Shown here one piece after another: positions 8,191 to 16,576 of a stretch of DNA of 64,000 nucleotides. The notes below the pieces were generated by a model. It had not been told where the DNA came from. It worked only from the letters and a program-made list of their open reading frames with translations, and did not search any database. The DNA is from Paraburkholderia phytofirmans OLGA172 (GTDB lineage: Bacteria; Pseudomonadota; Gammaproteobacteria; Burkholderiales; Burkholderiaceae), in the NCBI RefSeq assembly GCF_001634365.1, contig NZ_CP014580.1:1-64000 (forward strand). Reading direction: 5' to 3'. A program made the translations under genes and the position numbers. How positions within the stretch are numbered: position 1 is the first letter of the stretch; every line of letters begins with the position of its first letter.

Positions 8191-8685
8191 ATGGCAGCAG
8201 ACAGCAGCGATCTGAACGAGCGCCTGGTAGCAGGCTTTGAGCGAGGCGGGCGCCGCCGGCGCTTCGATCCACAGGCCAAGCGTGAACTGGTACAGGCGTG
8301 CTTGCAGCCTGGCGTATCGGTTGCAAGGATGGCGCTGGAGCACAAGTTGAATGCGAACCTGCTGCGCAAATGGATCAGCCAGCATCAGCAGGAGCAAGGC
8401 GGGCACGTTGCGACGACCGTGACAGGAAGCGCGATGCCGGCGTTTGTGCCGGTCGTCGCGGTGGACCGAATCGAGAGCGTCCACACGAAGCCTGAGCATG
8501 TCACGCTCGCGCCGACGCGCCCAGAGCCTGACCGTGCATTGCCATACACGCCGGCGCCATCGAGACTGATGGCGGAGTTGCCCAACGGCATCACGCTCAG
8601 GCTCGAGTGTGCCGGACAGGACGCGACGCTGGTGTCGGTGATGATCGAAACGCTGGGGCGCTGCGATGTTCCGGCTCGACGCTGA
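8191..8685 (+). CDS. tnpA: IS66 accessory protein TnpA
   Basis: 164-aa IS66 orf1 product with an HTH of the Tnp_1 type (FDPQAKRELVQACLQPGVSVARMALEHKLNANLLRKWI). ATG 8191 is preferred over GTG 8182 because GGAGG lies at the right distance. It overlaps tnpB by 20 bp, the usual IS66 arrangement. Confidence 0.88.
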   Translation: MAADSSDLNERLVAGFERGGRRRRFDPQAKRELVQACLQPGVSVARMALEHKLNANLLRKWISQHQQEQGGHVATTVTGSAMPAFVPVVAVDRIESVHTKPEHVTLAPTRPEPDRALPYTPAPSRLMAELPNGITLRLECAGQDATLVSVMIETLGRCDVPARR

Positions 8686-9016
8686 CCTGAAGGTGTACGT
8701 CCATCGCGACGCCGTGGATTTCCGCAAGAGCATCACGGGTCTGTCGGCCCTGGTTGAGCAGGCGCTGGGACTCGATCCGTTCGCCCGGGCCGTCTATGTG
8801 TTTCGCAACCGGCGGGCCGATCGCATCAAGTTACTCATGTGGGAGCGCAACGGCTTCTGGCTCATGTTGAAGCGCCTCGAGGCTGACCGTTTTATATGGC
8901 CACGCGAAGCGGCCGTACTTGAGCTGACGGTAGAGCAACTTCATTGGCTTCTTGAGGGCATCGACCTGGCGGCGATACGCAAGCATCCGGCGCGGCACTA
9001 TGCCCGTGTCAGCTGA
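8666..9016 (+). CDS. tnpB: IS66 accessory protein TnpB (Orf2)
   Basis: 116-aa IS66 Orf2-like protein: FRLDADLKVYVHRDAVDFRK, then YVFRNRRADRIKLLMWERNGFWLMLKRLE. These are the hallmark segments of this family, whose exact role in transposition is not settled. It appears full length. Confidence 0.9.
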   Translation: MFRLDADLKVYVHRDAVDFRKSITGLSALVEQALGLDPFARAVYVFRNRRADRIKLLMWERNGFWLMLKRLEADRFIWPREAAVLELTVEQLHWLLEGIDLAAIRKHPARHYARVS

Positions 9017-9113
9017 TGGCGTTCGCTGGGGTGTAGCTCAGACGCGACAGAGGACGGCGACGTTACAAATTTACGTAAACCCACGGCGCCTCGGGATTCG
9101 CTATGGTTACGCC

Positions 9114-10715
9114 ATGACACGCGCTTCTGTTCAACCCGCTTCGATCACCGCCGAGGAACTCGCCGCGCTCATCGCCGAGCGCGATGCGGTGCTTGCTGAA
9201 CGCGACGCGTTGCGTGGCGAACTGCGGGTAACGAAGGTCGAGCGCGATCTTCTGAAGGAGCAGCTCAAGGCGTTCGAGCGCCGGCTGTTCGGGGCGAAGA
9301 GCGAGGCACGCAGCGCGGATCAGCGTGACCTGTTCCTGAACGAGGCGGAAGCGCTGGCGCCGACGGCGGCGACGCTCCCGGCTCAGGAAGACGAAGTCGA
9401 CAGCACGCCGGTGGCCGGCCACCGGCGCAAGAAGTCCGGACGCAAGCCGCTCGATCCGGCCTTGCCGCGCGAGGTGATCCGCTACGAACTCTCTGAAGAG
9501 GAGCGCATCTGCCCGCACGACGGCAGCGTGCGGGTGGAGATCGGCGTCGAGGTCAGCGAGCAGCTCGACATCATTCCGCAGCAGGTGCGGGTGATCCGTC
9601 ATGAGCGCGTGAAGTATGCGTGCCCGAGCTGTGATCAAGGCATGAAGGTCACGCCGGCGCGCTCGCGCATCATCCCGAAGGGGTTGTTCACTGAAGCGGC
9701 GCTGGCGTGGTTCGTCATCTCGAAGTTCGTGGACGGCTTGCCGCTGTATCGAATCGCTGCACTGCTGCGGCGCTTCGGCGGCGATATCTCGCGCAATACG
9801 CTGGCAGCCAGCGTGGTGCGCCTGGGCGAAGCGGTGCAGCCCGTCATCAACCTGATGCGTGATCATCTGCTGGACAGCGAGATCGTGTTTGGCGACGAGA
9901 CCACGGTGCAGGTTCTCAAGGAGCCCGGACGGGCCCCGCAGACGAAGAGTTACATGTGGGCGCAAATGAACGGCAGCGGGCCGCCGGTGCGGCTGTTCAG
10001 TTATGCGCCCGGGCGCAGCAAACAGCTGGGAGCGGACCTGTGGGTCGGCATGCGCCGTGGCGCCGTGCTGATGACCGATGGCTATGAGCCGTATAACGCG
10101 ATCGCCAGCGCGAACGAACTCGTGCATTTAGGATGCTGGGCCCATTGCCGCCGCTACTTCGTAGAAGCCGAGGCGGTCTTGCCCAAAGAGGCGCGTGGCC
10201 GTCATCAACCCGCGACGCAGTTCATCCATCTGATTGGCAAGCTGTACGCGGCGGAGTCGCGTGCCAGCGAAAAACCGCATCGGCGGGCGCGGCTGCGCCG
10301 ACGCTATAGCCGCGCGGTGCTCGCGCAAATCAAAGCGTTACTGGATCATCACCTCGAGACGACTGCACCCAAGGGCTTGCTGGGCAAGGCGTTGAATTAC
10401 CTGGCCGGGCAGTGGCCCAAGCTGAACCGCTATGTCGAGAACGAAGCGTGGCCCATCGACAATAACCCTTGCGAAAATTCAATCCGACCCTTCACGGTAG
10501 GCCGCCGCTCCTGGCTCTTCGCGGACACGGTGGGCGGGGCGAAAGCGAGTGCCAACCTCTATTCGCTCGTTGAGTCGTGCAAGGCCAATCGCGTCGACAT
10601 CTACCGCTACCTGACTGATCTGTTCAAGGCGCTGCCCTACGCAAAGAGCGCCGACGACTACGAGGCGCTGCTACCCTGGAAGCTGGGCAAGCGGGAGCAC
10701 GAAAAAAACGTCTAG
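9114..10715 (+). CDS. tnpC: IS66-family transposase TnpC
   Basis: 533-aa DDE transposase. The order is an N-terminal leucine-rich coiled region (AERDAVLAERDALRGEL), the zinc-finger-like IS66 domain (CPHDGSVRVEIG, YACPSCDQGMKVTP), the catalytic core (VFGDETTVQVL, MTDGYEPYNA) and the C-terminal PIDNNPCENSIRPFTVGRRSWLFADT. ATG 9114 gives the family N-terminus; the open frame extends further upstream without conservation. It appears intact. Confidence 0.92.
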   Translation: MTRASVQPASITAEELAALIAERDAVLAERDALRGELRVTKVERDLLKEQLKAFERRLFGAKSEARSADQRDLFLNEAEALAPTAATLPAQEDEVDSTPVAGHRRKKSGRKPLDPALPREVIRYELSEEERICPHDGSVRVEIGVEVSEQLDIIPQQVRVIRHERVKYACPSCDQGMKVTPARSRIIPKGLFTEAALAWFVISKFVDGLPLYRIAALLRRFGGDISRNTLAASVVRLGEAVQPVINLMRDHLLDSEIVFGDETTVQVLKEPGRAPQTKSYMWAQMNGSGPPVRLFSYAPGRSKQLGADLWVGMRRGAVLMTDGYEPYNAIASANELVHLGCWAHCRRYFVEAEAVLPKEARGRHQPATQFIHLIGKLYAAESRASEKPHRRARLRRRYSRAVLAQIKALLDHHLETTAPKGLLGKALNYLAGQWPKLNRYVENEAWPIDNNPCENSIRPFTVGRRSWLFADTVGGAKASANLYSLVESCKANRVDIYRYLTDLFKALPYAKSADDYEALLPWKLGKREHEKNV

Positions 10716-12094
10716 GTCAAGTCTGCGGGAGGGACGTGCTTCGCTGATCGCTTACCAAGCACCGGCAGGAGTTCCTGAGCCATATCGAACTCCGGGTCGA
10801 GCTCACGCCCCATGCCCTCCAGACTGATGAAGGCCTTGACCAGCAACGCGAGATCGGCGGGTAGCGTCAAGTGGTGTTGGCGCAAGATCGCGAGGAGGTC
10901 GGACAGCATGGCGGCGAGGTGGAGTTGTTTGAGCAGCGCGCGGCGATAACGGTCGACGAACGCGTCAACGTCCTGTACCAGTTCGGCCTCGTCGGCCACG
11001 CTCTCGCCAGTCCAGTCAAGCAACACATCCACAACCTGTCGGGGCTGATTCTTGAATACACCTAAAAGCAGGCTCAGCAACTGATCGCGGCGCTCTTCGG
11101 TAAGGTGGCCGACCATCCCGAAATCGATGAAGGCAATGCGGTTATCCGGTAGATAGAAAACATTGCCGGGATGCGGATCGGCGTGAAACAGACCGTCGTC
11201 GACGATCATTTTCAGCACGGCGCACGCTCCGCGCCGGGCGAGGAGCTTGCGATCCAGCCCGGCCTCTTCAACAGCATGTAGATCGCTGCCGGGGATGCCT
11301 TCAATGCGGTCTTGCACGCAGACCCGCTCGGTGGTCCATGGCCAGTAAATGCGCGGGATGACAATCACCGACTGCGCGGCTGGGGTTGACCCCGCCGCCA
11401 TAGTCGCTGGTGTATCGTCGTCGGTGTAGCCCGCAAAGTTTTCGGCGATGTGCTCGGCGTTGTGGCACTCTTCGGCGAGGTCAAGTTCGCGTCGCAGCGA
11501 CAGGGAGAACCGCCGCACCACTTCGTGCGGGCGGAAGGCGCGCAGCTCGGGGCTTTGCGCTTCGGCGATCTCGCTTGCGCGCGCCAGGAGGCGCAAATCG
11601 GCCTCGACGACAGGGCGGATGCCCGGGCGACGAACCTTGACCACGACGGGTGTGCCGTCCTGGAGACTGGCGCTATAAACCTGCGCAATCGATGCTGCGG
11701 CGAGCGGCTGTGGATCGAATCTGGCGAAGACCGTCTCAGGTGACGCGCCCAGATCCTCGATGAGTTGCTGATGAACTGCGTCCCACGGCGACGGCGGGGC
11801 GTGGTCTCGGAGCTTGCTGAATTCGGCGATCCACTCCGGTTCGAACAGATCGACCCGGGTCGCAAGAACCTGGCCGAGTTTGACAAAGGTCGGCCCGAGA
11901 TCTTCGAGCGCCCGCCGCACCCGTTCGGGCGGCGGCATGTGCGCGTAGGCCAGGGTGTCGCGCCAATGCAGAACGCGACCAGCCTGCTCGAGTGCATCGG
12001 CCAGCCCGACCCGGCGTACCATGTCGCCAAAGCCGTAACGCACGAGGATAGCAGCGATATCGTGCAGACGCCCCAGATCGCGCACGGAGCTCAT
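10712..12094 (-). pseudogene. ABC1/UbiB-type atypical kinase, C-terminally truncated
   Basis: ABC1-family protein (UbiB/COQ8 relatives act in quinone metabolism). Visible motifs are the KxGQ loop GPTFVKLGQVLATRVDL, AAASIAQVYSA, VVVKVRRPG, the ADPHPGN loop and IAFIDFGMVG. The frame runs into the IS66 right end at 10755 and stops 40 bp inside it, so the C-terminal part, including the membrane anchor expected in this family, is lost. 460 codons remain. The start is ATG 12094, overlapping the upstream stop as ATGA; ATG 12109 is an alternative. Most of the kinase fold is present, so residual function cannot be excluded. Confidence 0.8.
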
Positions 12095-13620
12095 CGCTTC
12101 CCAGAGCATAAGCGGTCCTGTTTGCCATCGTTGAATCCGGAGGCATTGTGGTGAGTTCGGCTTCTTGCGACATGGAGCGTCGTTGCACGGTCTAGCTGGA
12201 ATTCCTTGCCTCTGACGGTAAGCTTCGTTGGCTCTCCCGCTTCGAGCGTCGCTTCGAGATTTTCCGTGCCCCTCGCCATGCGGATCCTGATGTGGCGGCC
12301 GCGCCACTGCAGGCGGAACGCAAGGCTCTCCCAGGCCGCCGGCAAGTGTGGGTCCAGGCACAGACTGTCACTGCGAAGCGATAGTCCGGCAAAGCCGAAA
12401 ACCACCATCGACCAGATGCCAGCCAAACCTGCAATGTGCACGCCGCCCTCCAGGGCCGCATGACTATCCGAGAGATCGATGACCGACGTCTCACGGAAGT
12501 AATCCAGTGCGGCTTCGGTATCACCCAGCCTGGCCGCAACGATCCCATGCATGGGGCGGCTTAGCGAACTGCCATGGCCGCATCGCGGCGCGTAGTAGTG
12601 GAAGTTCTGCGCCGCCGATTCGCGAGAGAACTCATCTGGCAGCAGCGCCAGCAGCGCTACGACGTCGGCCTGTTTGACCACCTGGGCTTTTTGCGTGCGC
12701 TCCCGGCCAAGCACCACATCGATCGGCACCGAGCGTCCGGCATAGTGGGCGAGGTCGATATCTTCGAGTGAAAAAAAGCCTGCAAACTGCTCAGTCAGTC
12801 CGGTCTCGAGGTCGACGCCGGTCGCTATCGTGTCGGCGACGATGCGCCATTGCTCCAGTTCGTCATCGTGCAACCCGAGGCGAGCCGCCAGGCCTTCCCA
12901 GTGCTCCGGCCAGCGGACGCGCAGCAACGCGACCACCTCTAGCGCGCGCCGGATATTCCAGCGTGCCATGACATTGGTGAAGGCGTTGTCGTCGATCGAC
13001 TCGTGATATTCGTCGGGGCCGATGACACCGCGGATATGGCAGTGACCGTCCTCCTCCGCCTGCACCCGGCTTGACCAGAAGCGGGCGGTCTCAAGCAGGA
13101 TCTCGGCGCCGGCGTCGCGCAGAAAAACCTCGTCTGCGGTGGCCTGCCAGTATTGCCAGACCGCGTAGGCGATGTCCGCGCTGATGTGCTGTTCCTGTTT
13201 TCCAGACTTCACTTCGACGACCGTGCGGTCCGGCCTGACCCCGTGCGAGGGTGTTGTCTCAGCGCCGGTGTCGGCCGACTCCCACGCGTAAAGGGCACCA
13301 TGCCAGCCCATTGCGGACGCCTTTGCTCGCGCTCCGTCGAGCGTGTGGAACCGGTACATAAGCAGCGCGCGCGCCGCTTTCGGCCACGTCAGGATGTAGA
13401 ACGGCAGCAGGTAGATTTCGGTGTCCCAGAATACATGTCCGCGATAATCGTCGCCCGTCAGCGCCCGTGCGCCAATCGAGACGTGCTCGTCGTCCGGATT
13501 GGCCGCGCCATTCAGGTGGTAGAGCGCGAAGCGAATGGCCTGTTCCGCACCCGGATCACCCTCGATTTCGACGTCGCTGCAGTGCCAACGTCTTGCCCAG
13601 GCGGCCTCGTGGGCGCTCAC
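12091..13620 (-). pseudogene. GH65 glycoside phosphorylase/hydrolase, catalytic half only
   Basis: Glycoside hydrolase family 65 (maltose, kojibiose or trehalose phosphorylase type). The alpha/alpha barrel is present: GHVFWDTEIYLLPF, KQEQHISADIAYAVWQYW, then GVIGPDEYHESIDDNAFTN, where the DE pair holds the expected catalytic acid. The C-terminal part is also present. GH65 enzymes are normally about 750 aa or more, with an N-terminal beta-sandwich domain of some 250-300 residues that is missing here. The frame opens at a GTG (13620) directly behind a truncated HAD fragment. It was probably once a HAD-GH65 fusion or operon that lost its middle. Confidence 0.75.
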
Positions 13621-13970
13621 GACACCGGGCTCGGCTTGCCGTGTCGCAGATCACGACCGCAGACATTGGCGCTGAAGGCGTCAAACAGGCTGCCCCCATC
13701 GTCGAGGCGAATACGCCGTAACATAGTGTTGGCGTTTTTCGAGGATGATGCGACCGCGATCGGCCAGCCCAGCGCCGTCACCGCCTTGACGAAGCGCAGC
13801 GCGTCGGGGAAAGCAGTAACGGCCCCTGCGTCGATTAACGCCTCCAGGTGGTGCTGCTTGCATTCAGCATAGGCAGCGGCCTGCTGTTCGGCATTGGGCA
13901 CGCACAATGCGCGCAGGGCCGCCAGTGCGCCGCTAAGCCGCGGCTTGCCCGCAACCTGGGACTGATAGAT
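13617..13970 (-). pseudogene. HAD-superfamily (beta-phosphoglucomutase-like) fragment
   Basis: Middle part of a beta-phosphoglucomutase-type HAD hydrolase: YQSQVAGKPRLSGALAALRAL, TAFPDALRFVKAVTALGWPIAVASSSKNANTMLRR and SANVCGRDLRHGKP. The catalytic DxD N-terminus is replaced by an IS3-type transposase fragment. The C-terminal half after the GKP motif is gone, and the frame ends at once in PVS-stop, overlapping the GH65 frame. Beta-phosphoglucomutase is the usual partner of GH65 phosphorylases because it uses their product beta-glucose-1-phosphate. Inactive. Confidence 0.75.
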
Positions 13971-14343
13971 CGCGCAGCTCTGGAGCGTTTGCACGTGCGC
14001 TGCTCGCGGTGCCGGCCGAGCAGAACTGGGCGCGCCACTGGACCAGGTGATGGGCAAACAGACCCCGTTCACGGCACCACGCGTTCAGTGCCTCGTCGCT
14101 CAGCCCATGGCTCTGCTGCAAGGCCAGCAGGCGCTCTTCCAAAGACCAGTCTTCCGGGCGCCGTGCATCGACTGGCCCCGGGTTGCGGTTTGCGGCGTTA
14201 GACACGCGGATCCACTTCCTCAAGGTTAATACGTTCATGTTCAGTTCCGAGGCAACCGTTCCTACGGACCGGTTGCCTCGTTGCAGGACCTTTGCCAGCG
14301 CCTGCTCCCTGAATTCGACAGAATACGTCTGTTTCGCATTCAA
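13970..14343 (-). pseudogene. IS3-family OrfA-type transposase fragment
   Basis: The N-terminus is an HTH_Tnp_1-type OrfA: TYSVEFREQALAKVLQRGNRSVGTVASELNMNVLTLRKWI, then WSLEERLLALQQSHGLSDEALNAWCRERGLFAHHLVQW. It runs to about the ELRDL segment and then merges into the HAD fragment in another frame. No OrfB follows. The upstream terminus is probably near 14390, but its inverted repeat cannot be confirmed without the other end. Confidence 0.65.
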
Positions 14344-14708
14344 CCTGCACCTCTGAGTTCTTCAAATTAAGAAAATTCAGAGGCGACATCTAGTGTGACG
14401 CAGGGGGGGGTGCAATAACCGAATACCTGACGGACAAATTCGACTTGATGTGCTGCGAATTGATCGTCATCGATCGAACCCGAGGCAACAACTGAAGGCT
14501 TGTCGACGGTCAACGTATGGGGCAGCCGCACGTACGGTGTGAACTCGCTCAAGCGAAGGCTCCGCTAACAGCTTGAATGTAATATAGAAAGGCGCGCGAA
14601 CGACCCTCATGCAGCGATCGCATGCTGTGTGCTATAACAGTTGGCTTGGCCTTACACGCTGATTCGAGCGTTTGTATTCGCGGCAGTATTTCATACCGCC
14701 TTATCGAC

Positions 14709-14724
14709 GTCAAATGTATTTGAC
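14709..14724. promoter_or_regulatory. Palindromic operator in front of the Crp-like gene
   Basis: GTCAAATGTATTTGAC, a near-perfect 16-bp palindrome centred about 30 bp before the ATG at 14746. The same motif with one central change stands in front of the aer-like gene at 24288-24303. Its position so close to the start suggests autorepression by the Crp-like protein (inference). The rest of 14400-14708 shows no gene. Confidence 0.6.
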
Positions 14725-14745
14725 ATACCTTTTCGTCCTTCCTGA

Positions 14746-15765
14746 ATGACATTCGATTGGCATGCGCTGTACGACGACGTGAAGCGGCTCGGAGAGTTTG
14801 GCAGCGATGCACAACTGGCGGAGAGCCTCGGGCTGACACGCGCCCAGATTTCGGCATGGCGCACGGGCAAGAGCGATCTGGGAACGCTCGCGAAACTCAA
14901 GATCCTTGACGCGCTCGGGCACGACACGTTGCGCACGGCAGTGCTGAGTCTGTTGCCCGAGCAGAATCGGGACGAACTTGAAAGGCTGCATATCAATTTG
15001 ACCGAGAGGGTGTTACGCGGTATGCAGGCACAGGCTCGTGCGACGGACGTGCCTGGCGATGGGCTACGGGCTCGGGATGAGAACCAGTTGCTTGCTGGCC
15101 TCCCCGCCGAGGAGTGGGCGCGCATCGTGCCGCATCTCACTCCCGTTTCCATGCCGCTGGGGACGGTGTTGCACGAGCCGGGCGACCGCCTGACGCACTT
15201 GTATTTACCCACCACAGCAATTATTTCCACGCTGCATGTGACGGATAGCGGCGGGTTGGCAGAGACGGCGGTCATCGGCAAGGATGGGTTACTTGGCATA
15301 ACCTTCTTTATGGGGGCGGATACCGCGTCGAATCGTGCCGTGGTCCAGAGCGCGGGCGAGGCTTACCAGCTGAACGCGCAGTTCGCCATGGAAGAGTTTG
15401 CACGCGGCGGCTACGTGCAGCGGATTTTCCTGCGCTATGCGCAAGCGCTGATTACCCAGATGGCCCGGACTGCCGTGTGCAATCGGCATCATTCGTTCAC
15501 TCAGCGATTTTGTCGATGGCTGATGCTGAGTCTTGATCGCCTTGAGGCCAGTGAGCTGCACGTGACACAGGAATTGATCGCGAACATGCTGGGCGTGCGT
15601 CGGACGAAGGTGGCAGAGATCGCGAAGCAGCTCGAGGATACCGGCGCGATCCGTTACAACAATGGACGGATCCGAGTCGTCGACCGCGCTGCGCTGGAAC
15701 TTCAGGCCTGCGACTGTTACGCCGTCATCCAGAGCGAATCTGAACAGCTTTTTCGCAACCTGTGA
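14746..15765 (+). CDS. Crp/Fnr-family regulator with an extra N-terminal HTH
   Basis: 339 aa with three parts. Residues 1-65 form a Cro/CI-like HTH (SDAQLAESLGLTRAQISAWRTGKSDLGTLAKLKIL). Residues about 110-230 are a cyclic-nucleotide-binding-like beta barrel (MPLGTVLHEPGDRLTHLYLPTTAIIS, ETAVIGKDGLLG). Residues about 255-325 are a Crp-type winged helix (VTQELIANMLGVRRTKVAEIAKQL). It has no N-terminal cysteine cluster, so it is not an oxygen-sensing Fnr itself, and the effector is unknown. The recognition helix differs from Fnr. It probably binds the palindrome just upstream and the matching one before the aer-like gene. Confidence 0.85.
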   Translation: MTFDWHALYDDVKRLGEFGSDAQLAESLGLTRAQISAWRTGKSDLGTLAKLKILDALGHDTLRTAVLSLLPEQNRDELERLHINLTERVLRGMQAQARATDVPGDGLRARDENQLLAGLPAEEWARIVPHLTPVSMPLGTVLHEPGDRLTHLYLPTTAIISTLHVTDSGGLAETAVIGKDGLLGITFFMGADTASNRAVVQSAGEAYQLNAQFAMEEFARGGYVQRIFLRYAQALITQMARTAVCNRHHSFTQRFCRWLMLSLDRLEASELHVTQELIANMLGVRRTKVAEIAKQLEDTGAIRYNNGRIRVVDRAALELQACDCYAVIQSESEQLFRNL

Positions 15766-15890
15766 GGAAGCGCGGCTTGCCATGAGACGTGCGTGACACG
15801 GGTTGTTCTAGCAAGCGCGGATCAGCGGGTCATGAACGGCTGAAAAGGGTGATCGGAAAAGACGGCGTTCCGTTTTAGTGCGGCCGGTTT

Positions 15891-16127
15891 CTAATCGAAC
15901 GCGGTTTCCCTGGTGATCTCCCTGATTTCGAGCCGACCCTTGAGGGCTGTCCCGTCGGCATACGCGTCCGCCTCCGTTTCTCTCAAGAGTCGGCACTGCA
16001 ACACATCGTTAAACACTGAGCCGTCCGCAGCAATTGTAACCACTTCCACATAGCCACGAAACGCGCGTCGTTCCAGTTGGTGGGCTCCGGCGGAAACGAC
16101 ACGGTAGATGACACGTAAAGTCTCCAT
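15891..16127 (-). CDS. Small hypothetical protein
   Basis: 78 aa if started at ATG 16127 (METLRVIYRVVSAGAHQLERRAFRG). Charged, soluble, with no signal peptide or membrane segment and no recognised domain. The composition looks coding (RLLRETEADAYADGTALKGRLEIREITRETAFD). The open frame extends to 16244 but the upstream part is not convincing. The ribosome site (GAGAG) is weak. It stands alone between the Crp-like gene and the IS1634 element. Confidence 0.45.
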   Translation of the reverse strand: METLRVIYRVVSAGAHQLERRAFRGYVEVVTIAADGSVFNDVLQCRLLRETEADAYADGTALKGRLEIREITRETAFD

Positions 16128-16366
16128 CTTTTTTGCTCTCTCGGTTAAGCGGTAAAGGAGAGGCGGATCCCCTGTCGCCACGGACGTCTGAATTGCAGTT
16201 AATCTCCAGACAATAGGTGCATGATGGTCAAACAGCGGCGCCATGGCCCATTTGACGCGCTTTGGAATGGCGAACGTTGAGCCCGATCAACTGATCGCGT
16301 CGCCGATTTCAAGCTCGGACTGTGCGTTGAGCCTTCCTTAACTCCATGTACCGTTCGACATTTGCA

Positions 16367-16528
16367 TTAAGCGATATAAATGTCGCGGCAGATCAATTCG
16401 CCAATAGAGCGAACCTCGGAATGAGTCTTCAGCGCGCAGTTGTCTTGCCTTGCGCATGCCTGATCGATCGAGCGTGATCCGCGCAGGTTGACGCACGCCG
16501 TCACATCGCCATGCAATGTATCTTCCAT
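16367..16528 (-). CDS. Very small hypothetical ORF
   Basis: 53 codons from ATG 16528 (MEDTLHGDVTACVNLRGSRSIDQA). There is no clear ribosome site and no known family. It contains four cysteines. It may be real or a chance frame; nearby IS1634 insertion at 16577 could have removed its upstream region. Confidence 0.25.
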   Translation of the reverse strand: MEDTLHGDVTACVNLRGSRSIDQACARQDNCALKTHSEVRSIGELICRDIYIA

Positions 16529-16576
16529 AGCAGGTCTTTTGAGGCGGGGAATTGGAAGGGTGGCGATGCCACCTTT

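Larger units (their letters stand above)
8109..10755 (+). mobile_element. IS66-family insertion sequence, copy A
   Basis: The ends match IS66 termini: GTAAGCGATC at 8109-8118 and its complement GATCGCTTAC at 10746-10755. It carries tnpA, tnpB and tnpC in the usual order. The 8-bp flanks do not match (CGTCCAGG against CAAGCACC), so no target duplication is present. Both neighbours are truncated genes (ISKra4 remnant and UbiB kinase), which points to deletion or recombination through this element. Confidence 0.9.

Noticed and set aside
9063..10127. 354-aa minus-strand open frame
   Set aside because: Antisense of IS66 tnpC, His/Arg/Gln-rich shadow.
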